NCBI GenBank assembly: GCA_016202645.1
Contig: JACQOF010000108.1
Span: 1 to 31,182 of the forward strand
Source of the DNA: a bacterium
GTDB lineage: Bacteria; Lindowbacteria; 2-12-FULL-62-27
Length of the DNA: 31,182 nt
Reading direction: 5' to 3'
The translations under genes were made by a program, and so were the position numbers. Position 1 is the first letter of the stretch, and each line of letters opens with the position of its first letter. The notes beneath the pieces are model-generated. The model did no database searches, was not told where the DNA came from, and saw nothing but the letters and a program-made list of their open reading frames with translations. This document shows positions 1 to 7,000 of the stretch, piece by piece.

Positions 1-1
1 C

Positions 2-745
2 GGCACGGTATGGGGCGGCGAATGGTTTGTGGGACGCGGACCGGATTTCACACGCGTCGGGCATCTTCTTCCGGTGTCTCTGCCAGGCGGCGACAAGGCC
101 GCCGTGGAAATCTGGCGGATGGGCGTCTCGTGGCTGATGGCCGCGTTCGGCGAGGAGAGAGGTCTGCGCCATGCGGCGCATCTCTTCAATGACTGCGATG
201 CCGGCAAGGTCGAACGGCTTGCGAGGATTTGCCGCAGGCCGGGACTGTCCGCAACCACGTCCAGCGCCGGCCGGCTGTTCGACGCCGTGGCGGCCATCGC
301 CGGACTGCGGACGACCGTGACTTACGAGGGACAGGCGGCGATGGAACTTGAAGCGGCGTACGACGATCGAGTCGAGGGCGAATATGAGATCCGCCTGCGG
401 GGTGACGCATCATCTCTGGTGATCGACCCGCGGCCGGCGATCCGCGCCGCCGTGTCGGACCGGCTGAAGAATGCTCCACCGGCGGTTCTCTCGACCCGCT
501 TTCACCGGGGCATGGCCCGGGCGGTCGTCTCGGCCTGCGCGCGGATTTCGGAATCGACGGGCCTCAACCGCGTCGCGGCGGGCGGCGGCGTTTTTCAAAA
601 CATGAGACTTCTGGATCTCCTGGATACCGCGATGCTCGATGCGGACCTTGAGTGGTTCGTTCCCAGCCGAGTTCCGGCCAACGACGGCGGAATTGCGCTT
701 GGCCAGGCCTGGATCGCCGCGCAAAAATTGAGAGAGGGGCGCTGA
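2..745 (+). CDS. hypF: HypF, carbamoyl-phosphate-dependent hydrogenase maturation protein (C-terminal part)
   Basis: This is the C-terminal end of HypF; the reading frame is open from base 2 and the N-terminal acylphosphatase, zinc-finger and YrdC-like domains lie outside the window. HypF makes a thiocarbamate on the C-terminal Cys of HypE, the source of the CN ligands of the [NiFe] hydrogenase active site. The visible part is the Kae1/carbamoyltransferase-like domain: it opens with GTVWGGEW, continues RVGHLLPVSLPGGDKA, and near the end has AAGGGVFQNMRLLDLL and NDGGIALGQAWIA, all typical of HypF. A GTG at base 29 lies inside the conserved core and is not the start. hypC follows after 2 bases, so the genes are probably cotranscribed and coupled. 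Family assignment is very secure; only the 5' end is missing. Confidence 0.95.
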   Translation, partial: GTVWGGEWFVGRGPDFTRVGHLLPVSLPGGDKAAVEIWRMGVSWLMAAFGEERGLRHAAHLFNDCDAGKVERLARICRRPGLSATTSSAGRLFDAVAAIAGLRTTVTYEGQAAMELEAAYDDRVEGEYEIRLRGDASSLVIDPRPAIRAAVSDRLKNAPPAVLSTRFHRGMARAVVSACARISESTGLNRVAAGGGVFQNMRLLDLLDTAMLDADLEWFVPSRVPANDGGIALGQAWIAAQKLREGR

Positions 746-747
746 TC

Positions 748-963
748 ATGTGCCTCGCCATTCCCGGGAAGATCATCGGCAAGGACGGACAGACCGGCCA
801 GATAGATTTCGGAGGATTGATCCGGACCGCGCGGCTTGACCTCCTTCCGGAGGCGGCGGTCGGAGACGTGATCCTCGTGCATGCTGGATTCGGGATTCAG
901 ACGGTGGATCTGTCGGTAGAGCCGGAAATCGCCGAACGTCTGGGGAAAGCCGGGGTGAGGTGA
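748..963 (+). CDS. hypC: HypC/HybG-type hydrogenase maturation chaperone
   Basis: A 71-residue protein starting MCLAIPGKI, the hallmark of HypC. The Cys directly after the initiator Met is the residue known to bind HypD and the Fe(CN)2CO precursor. The HypC-HypD complex assembles the iron centre and delivers it to the hydrogenase large subunit in the cytoplasm. The start at 748 was chosen because it places Cys2 correctly; upstream in-frame starts would bury this motif. The length and the C-terminal half (GDVILVHAGFGIQ) fit the family. The end overlaps the GTG start of hypD by 4 bases (GTGA), consistent with translational coupling of the two partners. Confidence 0.96.
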   Translation: MCLAIPGKIIGKDGQTGQIDFGGLIRTARLDLLPEAAVGDVILVHAGFGIQTVDLSVEPEIAERLGKAGVR

Positions 964-2147
964 AGATGACGCCGTCTCAATCAACATGCCGAACCGTCCC
1001 GGCGCGGAACGATCCCGTCGAATACGCGCGCGGCGTTTTGGATGAGATCCGGTGGCGCTCCGAGGAAATCTGCGACCGGACCGGACGGGATGCCGTGCAG
1101 GTCATGGAAGTCTGCGGGACTCATACGATGTCGTTTGCCCAGTCGGGCCTGCGCGCCATGCTGCCGCGGACGGTCCGGCTTCTGTCCGGGCCCGGCTGTC
1201 CGGTCTGCGTCACGACCGCCGCCGATGTGGACCGGGCGGTCTGGTTTGCCCGAAGGCCCGACGTGACTTTGGTCACGTTCGGCGACATGCTGAAAGTTCC
1301 GGGCAGCCGGGGAAGCCTTTCGGACGCCCGCGCGGCCGGCGCGGACGTGCGGCTGGCCTACTCTCCGGCTGACACGCTCGACCTCGCTAGACTTCGGCCT
1401 GACCGGGAGTTTGTTTTTCTTGGAGTCGGCTTCGAGACCACCGCGCCCCTTGTGGCCGCGACGGTGCTGGCGGCCGAGCGGGAGGGCATCCGGAATTTTT
1501 CCGTGTTTCCGCTGTTCAAACTCGTGCCCCCGGCCCTCCGGGCCATCCTGTCCCGCCGGGACCATCACATCGACGGGCTGATTCTCCCGGGACACGTCAG
1601 CGCCATCATCGGGCTTGAGCCGTACAGGTTTGTCGCCGGCGAGTTCGGCGTGCCCGGCGTCATCGCCGGGTTTGAGCCCTTCGATCTGCTCGAGGGCCTG
1701 CTCATGCTGATTCGAATGCGTTATGCCGGCTCGGCGGCCATCAAAATCCAGTACACCCGCGGTGTGCCGGCCGAAGGCAACCCGGCGGCCCTCCGACTCC
1801 TACGGGAATTTTTTCAGCCGGCCGGCGCGGTCTGGCGAGCGGTTGGGCCGATCCCCGATTCCGGACTGGCCTTCCGGCCGGAATTTGAAGCCTTCGACGC
1901 CGTCTCCCGCTTCCCGGGAATGCCGACGGCCGACGCGCCGGAACCTCGCGGGTGTCTCTGCGGCGCGATTCTCATGGGACGGGCCTTGCCGGCGGACTGC
2001 CCGCTCTTCGGCAAGTCCTGCACGCCCGTCTCGGCCGTGGGACCATGCATGGTGTCGTCGGAAGGCGCGTGCGCGGCGGCTTACAAATACGGATGGACGG
2101 AGCCGGGCATCTGGAAGAAAAAGCAGCCGGCGGGGTGCGGGTCATGA
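960..2147 (+). CDS. hypD: HypD, [4Fe-4S] hydrogenase maturation protein
   Basis: A 395-residue HypD. It is the scaffold on which the Fe(CN)2CO unit is assembled with HypC and HypE. Seen in the sequence: MEVCGTHTM (about residues 49-57), GPGCPVC (78-83, two Cys), GFETTAP, LPGHVSAIIG, and a C-terminal Cys-rich segment CLCGAILMG / CPLFGKSCTP / GPCMVSSEGACAAAYKYG that carries the cluster ligands. The start is GTG at 960, overlapping the hypC stop; ATG at 966 is an alternative that loses only two residues. The end overlaps the next gene as ATGA. All key cysteines are present, so it should be functional. Confidence 0.97.
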   Translation: MKMTPSQSTCRTVPARNDPVEYARGVLDEIRWRSEEICDRTGRDAVQVMEVCGTHTMSFAQSGLRAMLPRTVRLLSGPGCPVCVTTAADVDRAVWFARRPDVTLVTFGDMLKVPGSRGSLSDARAAGADVRLAYSPADTLDLARLRPDREFVFLGVGFETTAPLVAATVLAAEREGIRNFSVFPLFKLVPPALRAILSRRDHHIDGLILPGHVSAIIGLEPYRFVAGEFGVPGVIAGFEPFDLLEGLLMLIRMRYAGSAAIKIQYTRGVPAEGNPAALRLLREFFQPAGAVWRAVGPIPDSGLAFRPEFEAFDAVSRFPGMPTADAPEPRGCLCGAILMGRALPADCPLFGKSCTPVSAVGPCMVSSEGACAAAYKYGWTEPGIWKKKQPAGCGS

Positions 2148-2371
2148 TCGCGTTTCACCTCATGGTCGTCCCGCCGCTGGAGTCATCGGCCGCGGGCGGC
2201 CATCACTGGCTGTGGTCCACGCTGGTGTGGATGCTGCCCTTCCTGTTTGTTTATCTCTGGCATCTCTGGCACGACCATCGGCACAACCACGTTCTGGAAA
2301 AGAGGCTGAGAGAAATCGTGGAACGTCTGGACCGGATTCTGGAGTCAACCCGGAAGGAACCCCGGCCATGA
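2144..2371 (+). CDS. Small histidine-rich single-span membrane protein inside the hyp operon
   Basis: A 75-residue protein I do not recognise. It overlaps the hypD stop and the hypE start by ATGA on both sides, so it is translated as part of the hyp operon. Residues about 22-42 (WLWSTLVWMLPFLFVYLWHLW) form one strongly hydrophobic, Trp-rich span. Two His precede it (H20, H21) and a His cluster follows it (WHLWHDHRHNH, residues 39-49). The C-terminal third is charged and likely helical or coiled coil (LEKRLREIVERLDRILES). The His cluster at the membrane edge could bind Ni2+ or another metal, which would fit nickel handling in hydrogenase maturation; this is inference. It could equally anchor HypD/HypE to the membrane or be unrelated. 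The tight double overlap argues strongly that it is a real gene. Confidence 0.8.
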   Translation: MIAFHLMVVPPLESSAAGGHHWLWSTLVWMLPFLFVYLWHLWHDHRHNHVLEKRLREIVERLDRILESTRKEPRP

Positions 2372-3396
2372 GAGACAATGGGCGGATTCTCCTGGCCCAC
2401 GGCGCGGGCGGCCGGCTCACGCACGAGCTGATCGAGTCGCTCTTCCTCCGGCGCTTCGAGAACAAATCCCTCGCCGCGCTTGATGATTCGGCGGAAATCG
2501 CTCTGCCGGACTCCGACCCGGCGCGCGCCGCGCGGATTGCCTTCACTACCGACGGCTACGTTGTACAGCCCATCGAGTTTCCGGGAGGCGACATCGGCCG
2601 CATCGCTGTCTGCGGGACCGTCAACGATCTGGCGATGCTGGGCGCGCGGCCCCTTGGCCTTTCCGCGGCGATGATCCTCGAGGAAGGCCTGGAACGCGAG
2701 ATTTTGGACCGCATTGTCGGGTCGATGGCGGCTGCGGCGCGCGAGGCGAAGGTCGATCTCGTCACGGGCGACACCAAAGTCGTGGAACGCGGCGCGGCCA
2801 CGCGGATGTATATCGTCACGTCCGGCGTCGGTCTCATCCCGCCGGGCGTGTCCCTCTCGGGCCGGAACGCCCGGCCCGGCGACGCCGTGTTGGTGAGCGG
2901 CACACTCGGCGACCACGGCGTCACCGTGATGAACGCGCGGGAGGGGCTTGGATTCGAGGGCGATCTGCGGTCCGACGCGGCACCCCTGAACGGGATGGTT
3001 GAAAATATGCTGAGCGAAACCGATGGCGTCCACACCCTTCGCGATTTGACCCGGGGCGGACTGGGGACCGCCCTCAACGAGATCGCCGGCGCGTCTGGAA
3101 TCCGGATCGACATCGACGAGGCGGCGATCCCGGTGCGCAGCAGCGTCCAGGCCGGATGCCAGATGCTCGGAATCGATCCCCTCTACGTCGCCAATGAAGG
3201 AAAACTCGTCGCGTTCGTTGAAGATAGATGCGCGCATGCCGTCTTGACGGCCATGCGCAGTCACCCCCTGGGGCGGGATGCCGTTCGTATCGGGACTGTG
3301 TCCGCGGGGGAACCGTCGGTGGTGGTCCATACGCCCATCGGCGGCGCGCGCCGCCTGCTCATGCTCGACGGCGATCCCCTGCCGAGAATTTGTTGA
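2368..3396 (+). CDS. hypE: HypE, hydrogenase maturation dehydratase (thiocyanate-forming)
   Basis: A 342-residue PurM/AIR-synthase-fold protein. HypE dehydrates the thiocarbamate placed on its C-terminal Cys by HypF to a thiocyanate and hands CN to iron on HypC-HypD. The sequence begins with LLAHGAGGRLTHELI, carries TTDGYVV, the GDTKVVERG loop, LRDLTRGGLGTALNE, and ends exactly with LPRIC, the conserved C-terminal Cys. The start is the ATG that overlaps the preceding small gene by ATGA; the frame is open further upstream but that part is antigenic noise of hypD in another frame. Length and both ends match the family. No hypA or hypB is seen in the window; they may lie upstream. Confidence 0.97.
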   Translation: MRDNGRILLAHGAGGRLTHELIESLFLRRFENKSLAALDDSAEIALPDSDPARAARIAFTTDGYVVQPIEFPGGDIGRIAVCGTVNDLAMLGARPLGLSAAMILEEGLEREILDRIVGSMAAAAREAKVDLVTGDTKVVERGAATRMYIVTSGVGLIPPGVSLSGRNARPGDAVLVSGTLGDHGVTVMNAREGLGFEGDLRSDAAPLNGMVENMLSETDGVHTLRDLTRGGLGTALNEIAGASGIRIDIDEAAIPVRSSVQAGCQMLGIDPLYVANEGKLVAFVEDRCAHAVLTAMRSHPLGRDAVRIGTVSAGEPSVVVHTPIGGARRLLMLDGDPLPRIC

Positions 3397-3411
3397 AGGA
3401 GGTTCATTCAG

Positions 3412-4887
3412 ATGGATGTGGAAATCGGTGAGAAAATCTGTAGGAACTTTATCGGCGGCCGGTGGACCAGCCCCCGCTCGGACCACGGACGGCAGGCGGT
3501 AGATCCCGCAACGGGGGAACTGATCGCGAAAGTTACGGAGTCGACGCAGGAGGAAATCCGGGAGGCGGTGAACGCCGCCGAACATGCGGCGCCTCAATGG
3601 GCCGCGACCCCCGTCAAGGACCGGGCCTCGTATTTGATGAAATTCAATGCCCTGATCGAACGGCATCTGGATGAACTCGCCGAGATCCTCGTCCTCGAAC
3701 ACGGGAAGATGCTGCCGGAGGCGAAGGGCGACATCCTGCGCGGCAAGGAAGTCGTTGAGTTCGCGTGCGGGATGCCGGACCTCATGAGGGGCGAGGCTCT
3801 CTTCGACATCGCGTCGCAGGTCGACGTCCGGATGGTCCGCGAACCGCTCGGCGTGACCGCGGGCGCCACGCCATATAATTTCCCGGCCATGATCCCGCTC
3901 TGGATGCTGCCGATCTCGATCGCCTGCGGAAACACCTTTATCCTGAAACCCTCCGACCGAACGCCCATGACCTCAATCCGGCTCGTGGAACTCCTCGCCG
4001 AAACGGGCCTCCCGCCCGGCGTTGTCAACGTGGTGCACGGGGCCGGCGATGCCATGGAGGCGCTGATGGAGGACCGGCGGGTCCGCGCGATCTCGTTTGT
4101 CGGGTCAAGCGCCGTCGCCGAACAGGTTTACCGGAGATGCGCGGAGGAAGGCAAACGGGTCCTGGCGCTTGGCGGCGCCAAGAACCACACGGTCGTCATG
4201 CCGGACGCGGATCTCGACAAGACCGCCGACGCGGTCATCCAGTCGGCGTTCGGCTGTACCGGCCAGCGGTGCATGGCGACCGCGGTGATGATCCTCGTGG
4301 GAGACGCGGCCTCGCAGAACCGCTTCCTGAAAGCTGTCGTCGACCGCGCCGCGGCCCTGCGGCTGGGACATGGGCTCCATCCCGACAAGTACGACATGGG
4401 CCCACTGACCTTCGAGGCCCTGCGCGACCGGGTCCTGCGGCACATTCATTTCGGCTGTCAGGAAGGCGCCAATCTTGTTTTGGACGGCCGGAAAAAGTTT
4501 TCCAGGGATTATCCCAATGGATTTTTTATCGGCGCGAGCGTGTTCGACCACGTCGGCCTGGAAATGTCTCTGGCGCAGGAGGAAATCTTCGGCCCGGTCC
4601 TCTCCGTTGTCCGCGTGCCGACCCTCGATGAGGCCATCGCGGTCGAAAACCGGAATCCCTACGGCAACGGCGCGTCGATCTTCACCGCCGGCGGTGCCGC
4701 GGCAAGGACCTTCGCGCGGCGCGCAAGCGCCGGCATGATCGGCGTCAACGTCGGCGTCCCGGTGCCGCGCGACCCCTATGCCTTCGGCGGCTGGAACCGG
4801 TCGGCCTTCGGCGCGGGCGACATCACGGGCACCGCGGCGGTCCGGTTCTGGTCCCGCGACAAGAAAATCACGGAACGGTGGTTCTGA
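3412..4887 (+). CDS. mmsA: CoA-acylating methylmalonate-semialdehyde dehydrogenase
   Basis: A 491-residue aldehyde dehydrogenase of the MmsA/IolA type, which converts methylmalonate or malonate semialdehyde plus CoA and NAD+ to propionyl-CoA or acetyl-CoA (valine, thymine or inositol breakdown). Seen: the N-terminal NFIGGRW, TPYNFPAMIPLWMLPISIA (153-171), ILKPSDRTP, FVGSS, GGAKNH (254-259) and FGCTGQRCMA with the catalytic Cys287. The family-typical Asn replaces the general-base Glu of other aldehyde dehydrogenases in GGAKNH, which supports a CoA-dependent enzyme. A good Shine-Dalgarno AAGGAGG lies at 3396-3402, 9 bases before ATG, and touches the hypE stop. It is probably cotranscribed with the hyp genes, though no functional link is obvious. 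Confidence in the family is high; the exact substrate is inferred. Confidence 0.93.
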   Translation: MDVEIGEKICRNFIGGRWTSPRSDHGRQAVDPATGELIAKVTESTQEEIREAVNAAEHAAPQWAATPVKDRASYLMKFNALIERHLDELAEILVLEHGKMLPEAKGDILRGKEVVEFACGMPDLMRGEALFDIASQVDVRMVREPLGVTAGATPYNFPAMIPLWMLPISIACGNTFILKPSDRTPMTSIRLVELLAETGLPPGVVNVVHGAGDAMEALMEDRRVRAISFVGSSAVAEQVYRRCAEEGKRVLALGGAKNHTVVMPDADLDKTADAVIQSAFGCTGQRCMATAVMILVGDAASQNRFLKAVVDRAAALRLGHGLHPDKYDMGPLTFEALRDRVLRHIHFGCQEGANLVLDGRKKFSRDYPNGFFIGASVFDHVGLEMSLAQEEIFGPVLSVVRVPTLDEAIAVENRNPYGNGASIFTAGGAAARTFARRASAGMIGVNVGVPVPRDPYAFGGWNRSAFGAGDITGTAAVRFWSRDKKITERWF

Positions 4888-4926
4888 ATAACTTAACAAC
4901 TTACGGTCTGAGCTTCAGAGCTACAC

Positions 4927-4955
4927 TTGTCATCGGCGCCGTCTTTTCCTACAAT
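4927..4955 (+). promoter_or_regulatory. Sigma-70-type promoter of pilT, probably leaderless
   Basis: TTGTCA at 4927-4932 and TACAAT at 4950-4955 are separated by 17 bases. The -10 box ends 10 bases before the ATG at 4966, which would place the transcript start within a few bases of the start codon. No Shine-Dalgarno precedes that ATG. The spacing suggests a leaderless or nearly leaderless mRNA. Confidence 0.65.
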
Positions 4956-4965
4956 CGCCCCTCCT

Positions 4966-6024
4966 ATGGACATGTCGGAACTGCTGCAGTATTCCATCCA
5001 GTACGGGGCGTCGGACATTCACCTGACGGTTGGCCAGCCGCCGATGCTGAGGATTTCGGGGAAGCTTCTGCCGAGCGGGTATGATGTCTTGACTGGGGCG
5101 GAGACCAAGTCACTCGTGTACAGCATTCTCACCGACGAGCAGAAGGCGAAGTTCGAGGAGGAGTTCGAACTCGATTTTTCGATCGGGATTCCGAACATCG
5201 CGCGGTTTCGCGTGAATTGCTTCCGCCAAAAAGGCAACGTGTCGGCGGTGCTCCGGACCATCGGAAACAAAATTCCGTCGGCCGAGGATTTGGGTCTTTC
5301 GGAGGCGATCTGCAATCTGGCGCGCCTGCCGCGCGGGATGGTGCTGGTGACGGGGCCGACGGGGAGCGGCAAGTCGACGACGCTGGCGGCGATGATCGAT
5401 CTCATCAACCAGGAGAAGGAACACCACATCATCACGATCGAAGATCCCATCGAGATCGTGCATCCCCACAAAAAATGCACCGTGAACCAGCGGGAACTCG
5501 GGTCCGACACGCACTCCTTTGCGCGCGCCCTCAAGGGCATGATGCGCGAGGACCCGGACGTGATTCTGGTCGGGGAGATGCGTGATCTCGAAACCATCGC
5601 GGCGGCGCTGACGCTTGCGGAGACCGGACATCTCCTGTTTTCGACTCTGCACACCCAGGACGCCGCGCAGACGGTCGACCGCATCATCGACGTCTTTCCG
5701 CCCTACCAACAGGAACAAATCCGGATTATGGTTTCGACGGCTTTGAAAGGCGTCGTCTCGCAGGTCCTCATTCCGCGGGCGGATGGGCAGGGCCGCGTCG
5801 CCGCGCGGGAGGTCATGGTCGTGACGGGCGCGATCGGGGCGATTTTGCGGGAGGGCAAGACCCACCAGATCTATTCGGCCATCCAGACCGGCGGCCAGCA
5901 GGGGATGGTGACGATGGACCAGAGTCTCGCGAAACTTTACAAGGACGGGCTCATCAACGCGGAGGACGCGCTGGCCAAGGCCACCAACATCCCGGATTTC
6001 AAGCGCCTGTCGGGAATGTCCTAG
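4966..6024 (+). CDS. pilT: PilT, type IV pilus retraction ATPase
   Basis: A 352-residue hexameric secretion ATPase of the PilT/PilU family, which powers retraction of type IV pili at the inner membrane. Seen: the N-terminal YGASDIHLTVGQPPMLRISG, Walker A GPTGSGKST (about 130-138), the Asp-box region IITIEDPIE, Walker B DVILVGEMRD (198-207) and the His-box FSTLHTQDAAQTVDRI. Length fits PilT rather than the longer PilB. The start is set at ATG 4966 (Met-Asp-Met); a TTG at 4927 gives 13 more residues but coincides with the -35 box, and ATG 4972 is also possible. The classic C-terminal AIRNLV motif of PilT is not visible, so a PilT paralogue such as PilU is possible. The next gene starts 9 bases after the stop. 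Confidence 0.94.
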   Translation: MDMSELLQYSIQYGASDIHLTVGQPPMLRISGKLLPSGYDVLTGAETKSLVYSILTDEQKAKFEEEFELDFSIGIPNIARFRVNCFRQKGNVSAVLRTIGNKIPSAEDLGLSEAICNLARLPRGMVLVTGPTGSGKSTTLAAMIDLINQEKEHHIITIEDPIEIVHPHKKCTVNQRELGSDTHSFARALKGMMREDPDVILVGEMRDLETIAAALTLAETGHLLFSTLHTQDAAQTVDRIIDVFPPYQQEQIRIMVSTALKGVVSQVLIPRADGQGRVAAREVMVVTGAIGAILREGKTHQIYSAIQTGGQQGMVTMDQSLAKLYKDGLINAEDALAKATNIPDFKRLSGMS

Positions 6025-6033
6025 GGACGGGCC

Positions 6034-6990
6034 ATGGACGCGGAGCGGCTGAAGCGGGTGCCGATTTTTTCCTCGATTGAGGATGGCATTCTCAATGACC
6101 TGGCGGGGATCGTCGAGGAAAAATCCTACGAGGCCGGCGGCACGGTGTTTCAGGAGGGAGACGCGGGCGACGCGATGTACGTGATTTTGGAGGGCGCCGT
6201 CAAGATCGTGAAGGTGATCGATCCGGTCAAGGGGTTGTCCAAGGATTTGGCGATTCTCTCCGCCGGGGATTTTTTCGGCGAGATGTCCCTCATCGACAAA
6301 AGCCCGCGGTCGGCGTCGGTTGTCGCCGTCGGCGCCGCCAAACTCGGCCGCGTGTCCGGTCAGGGATTCAGCGATCTTCTCCAGAAAAGCGCGATCACCG
6401 CCGCCAATCTGCTCTTTGGCATCATCCAGACCGTGAGCGGGCGGCTCCGGCAGACCAATACGGAACTCGTCACGCTGTACGAGACCGGCAAGACGGTCGG
6501 CGAGGCGGAACAGCTTCAGGACATCGTCGACGTCGTGTTCAAGCGGCTGCTGCTCACGGCCGGCGCGTCCCGCGGGATGTTTGTCCTGCGGAATGAATTG
6601 GCCGGCGGATTTGAAGTGCGCGCATCGGAGGGATTTCCGGCGGGATCCGACGCGCTCGCCCGGACGGTCGGGGACCATGGCCTGATTGGGCGCGTGCTTA
6701 AAGACGGCGCGGCGGTCTTGATTTCGGATATCGATGCTGACGAACGCTTCGCCAAAGACGACCGCGAAGGCTACGAATCCGCGTCGATGATGCTGGTGCC
6801 GCTTTGCGCCGAGGAACGGGTCCTCGGGGTTCTCGTCTACGGGCACACGGATAAATCCCGCTTCAGCCCCAACCACCTCAACCTCTGTCTCGGCGTCGCC
6901 GCGCAGACGGCCCAGGCCATCTTGAACGCGCGGCACCGGGAGGAAGAAGCGGCGCGCACGAAATTGCATCGGCATTACATCAAATTCTAG
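6034..6990 (+). CDS. Cyclic-nucleotide-binding domain plus GAF domain protein
   Basis: A 318-residue cytoplasmic signalling protein. Residues about 10-130 form a CRP-type cyclic-nucleotide-binding fold, with FQEGDAGDAMYVILEGAVKI and a phosphate-binding cassette FFGEMSLIDKSPRSASV. The cassette keeps the Glu (E83) and Arg (R92) that contact ribose and phosphate of cAMP or cGMP, so real nucleotide binding is likely. A linker helix (LYETGKTV) leads into a GAF domain (about 155-305) with SMMLVPLCAEERVLGVLVYG. There is no DNA-binding or catalytic output domain, so it must act through a partner. Sitting between pilT and the PHP-YcgR gene with a 9-base and a 10-base gap, it is probably in their operon and may tune pilus retraction in response to cyclic nucleotide; that role is inferred. 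Confidence 0.88.
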   Translation: MDAERLKRVPIFSSIEDGILNDLAGIVEEKSYEAGGTVFQEGDAGDAMYVILEGAVKIVKVIDPVKGLSKDLAILSAGDFFGEMSLIDKSPRSASVVAVGAAKLGRVSGQGFSDLLQKSAITAANLLFGIIQTVSGRLRQTNTELVTLYETGKTVGEAEQLQDIVDVVFKRLLLTAGASRGMFVLRNELAGGFEVRASEGFPAGSDALARTVGDHGLIGRVLKDGAAVLISDIDADERFAKDDREGYESASMMLVPLCAEERVLGVLVYGHTDKSRFSPNHLNLCLGVAAQTAQAILNARHREEEAARTKLHRHYIKF

Positions 6991-7000
6991 AGTCTGACGG

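Noticed and set aside
1723-2367. Long N-terminal extension of HypE
   Set aside because: It would overlap hypD and the small membrane gene in another frame; HypE homologues begin at the ATG at 2368.
2251-3702. 483-codon open frame on the - strand
   Set aside because: Antisense to hypE and the start of mmsA; a codon-composition artefact of GC-rich DNA.
4888-4926. Terminator after mmsA
   Set aside because: The only inverted repeat (TCTGA-GCT-TCAGA) is very short and has no T-run.
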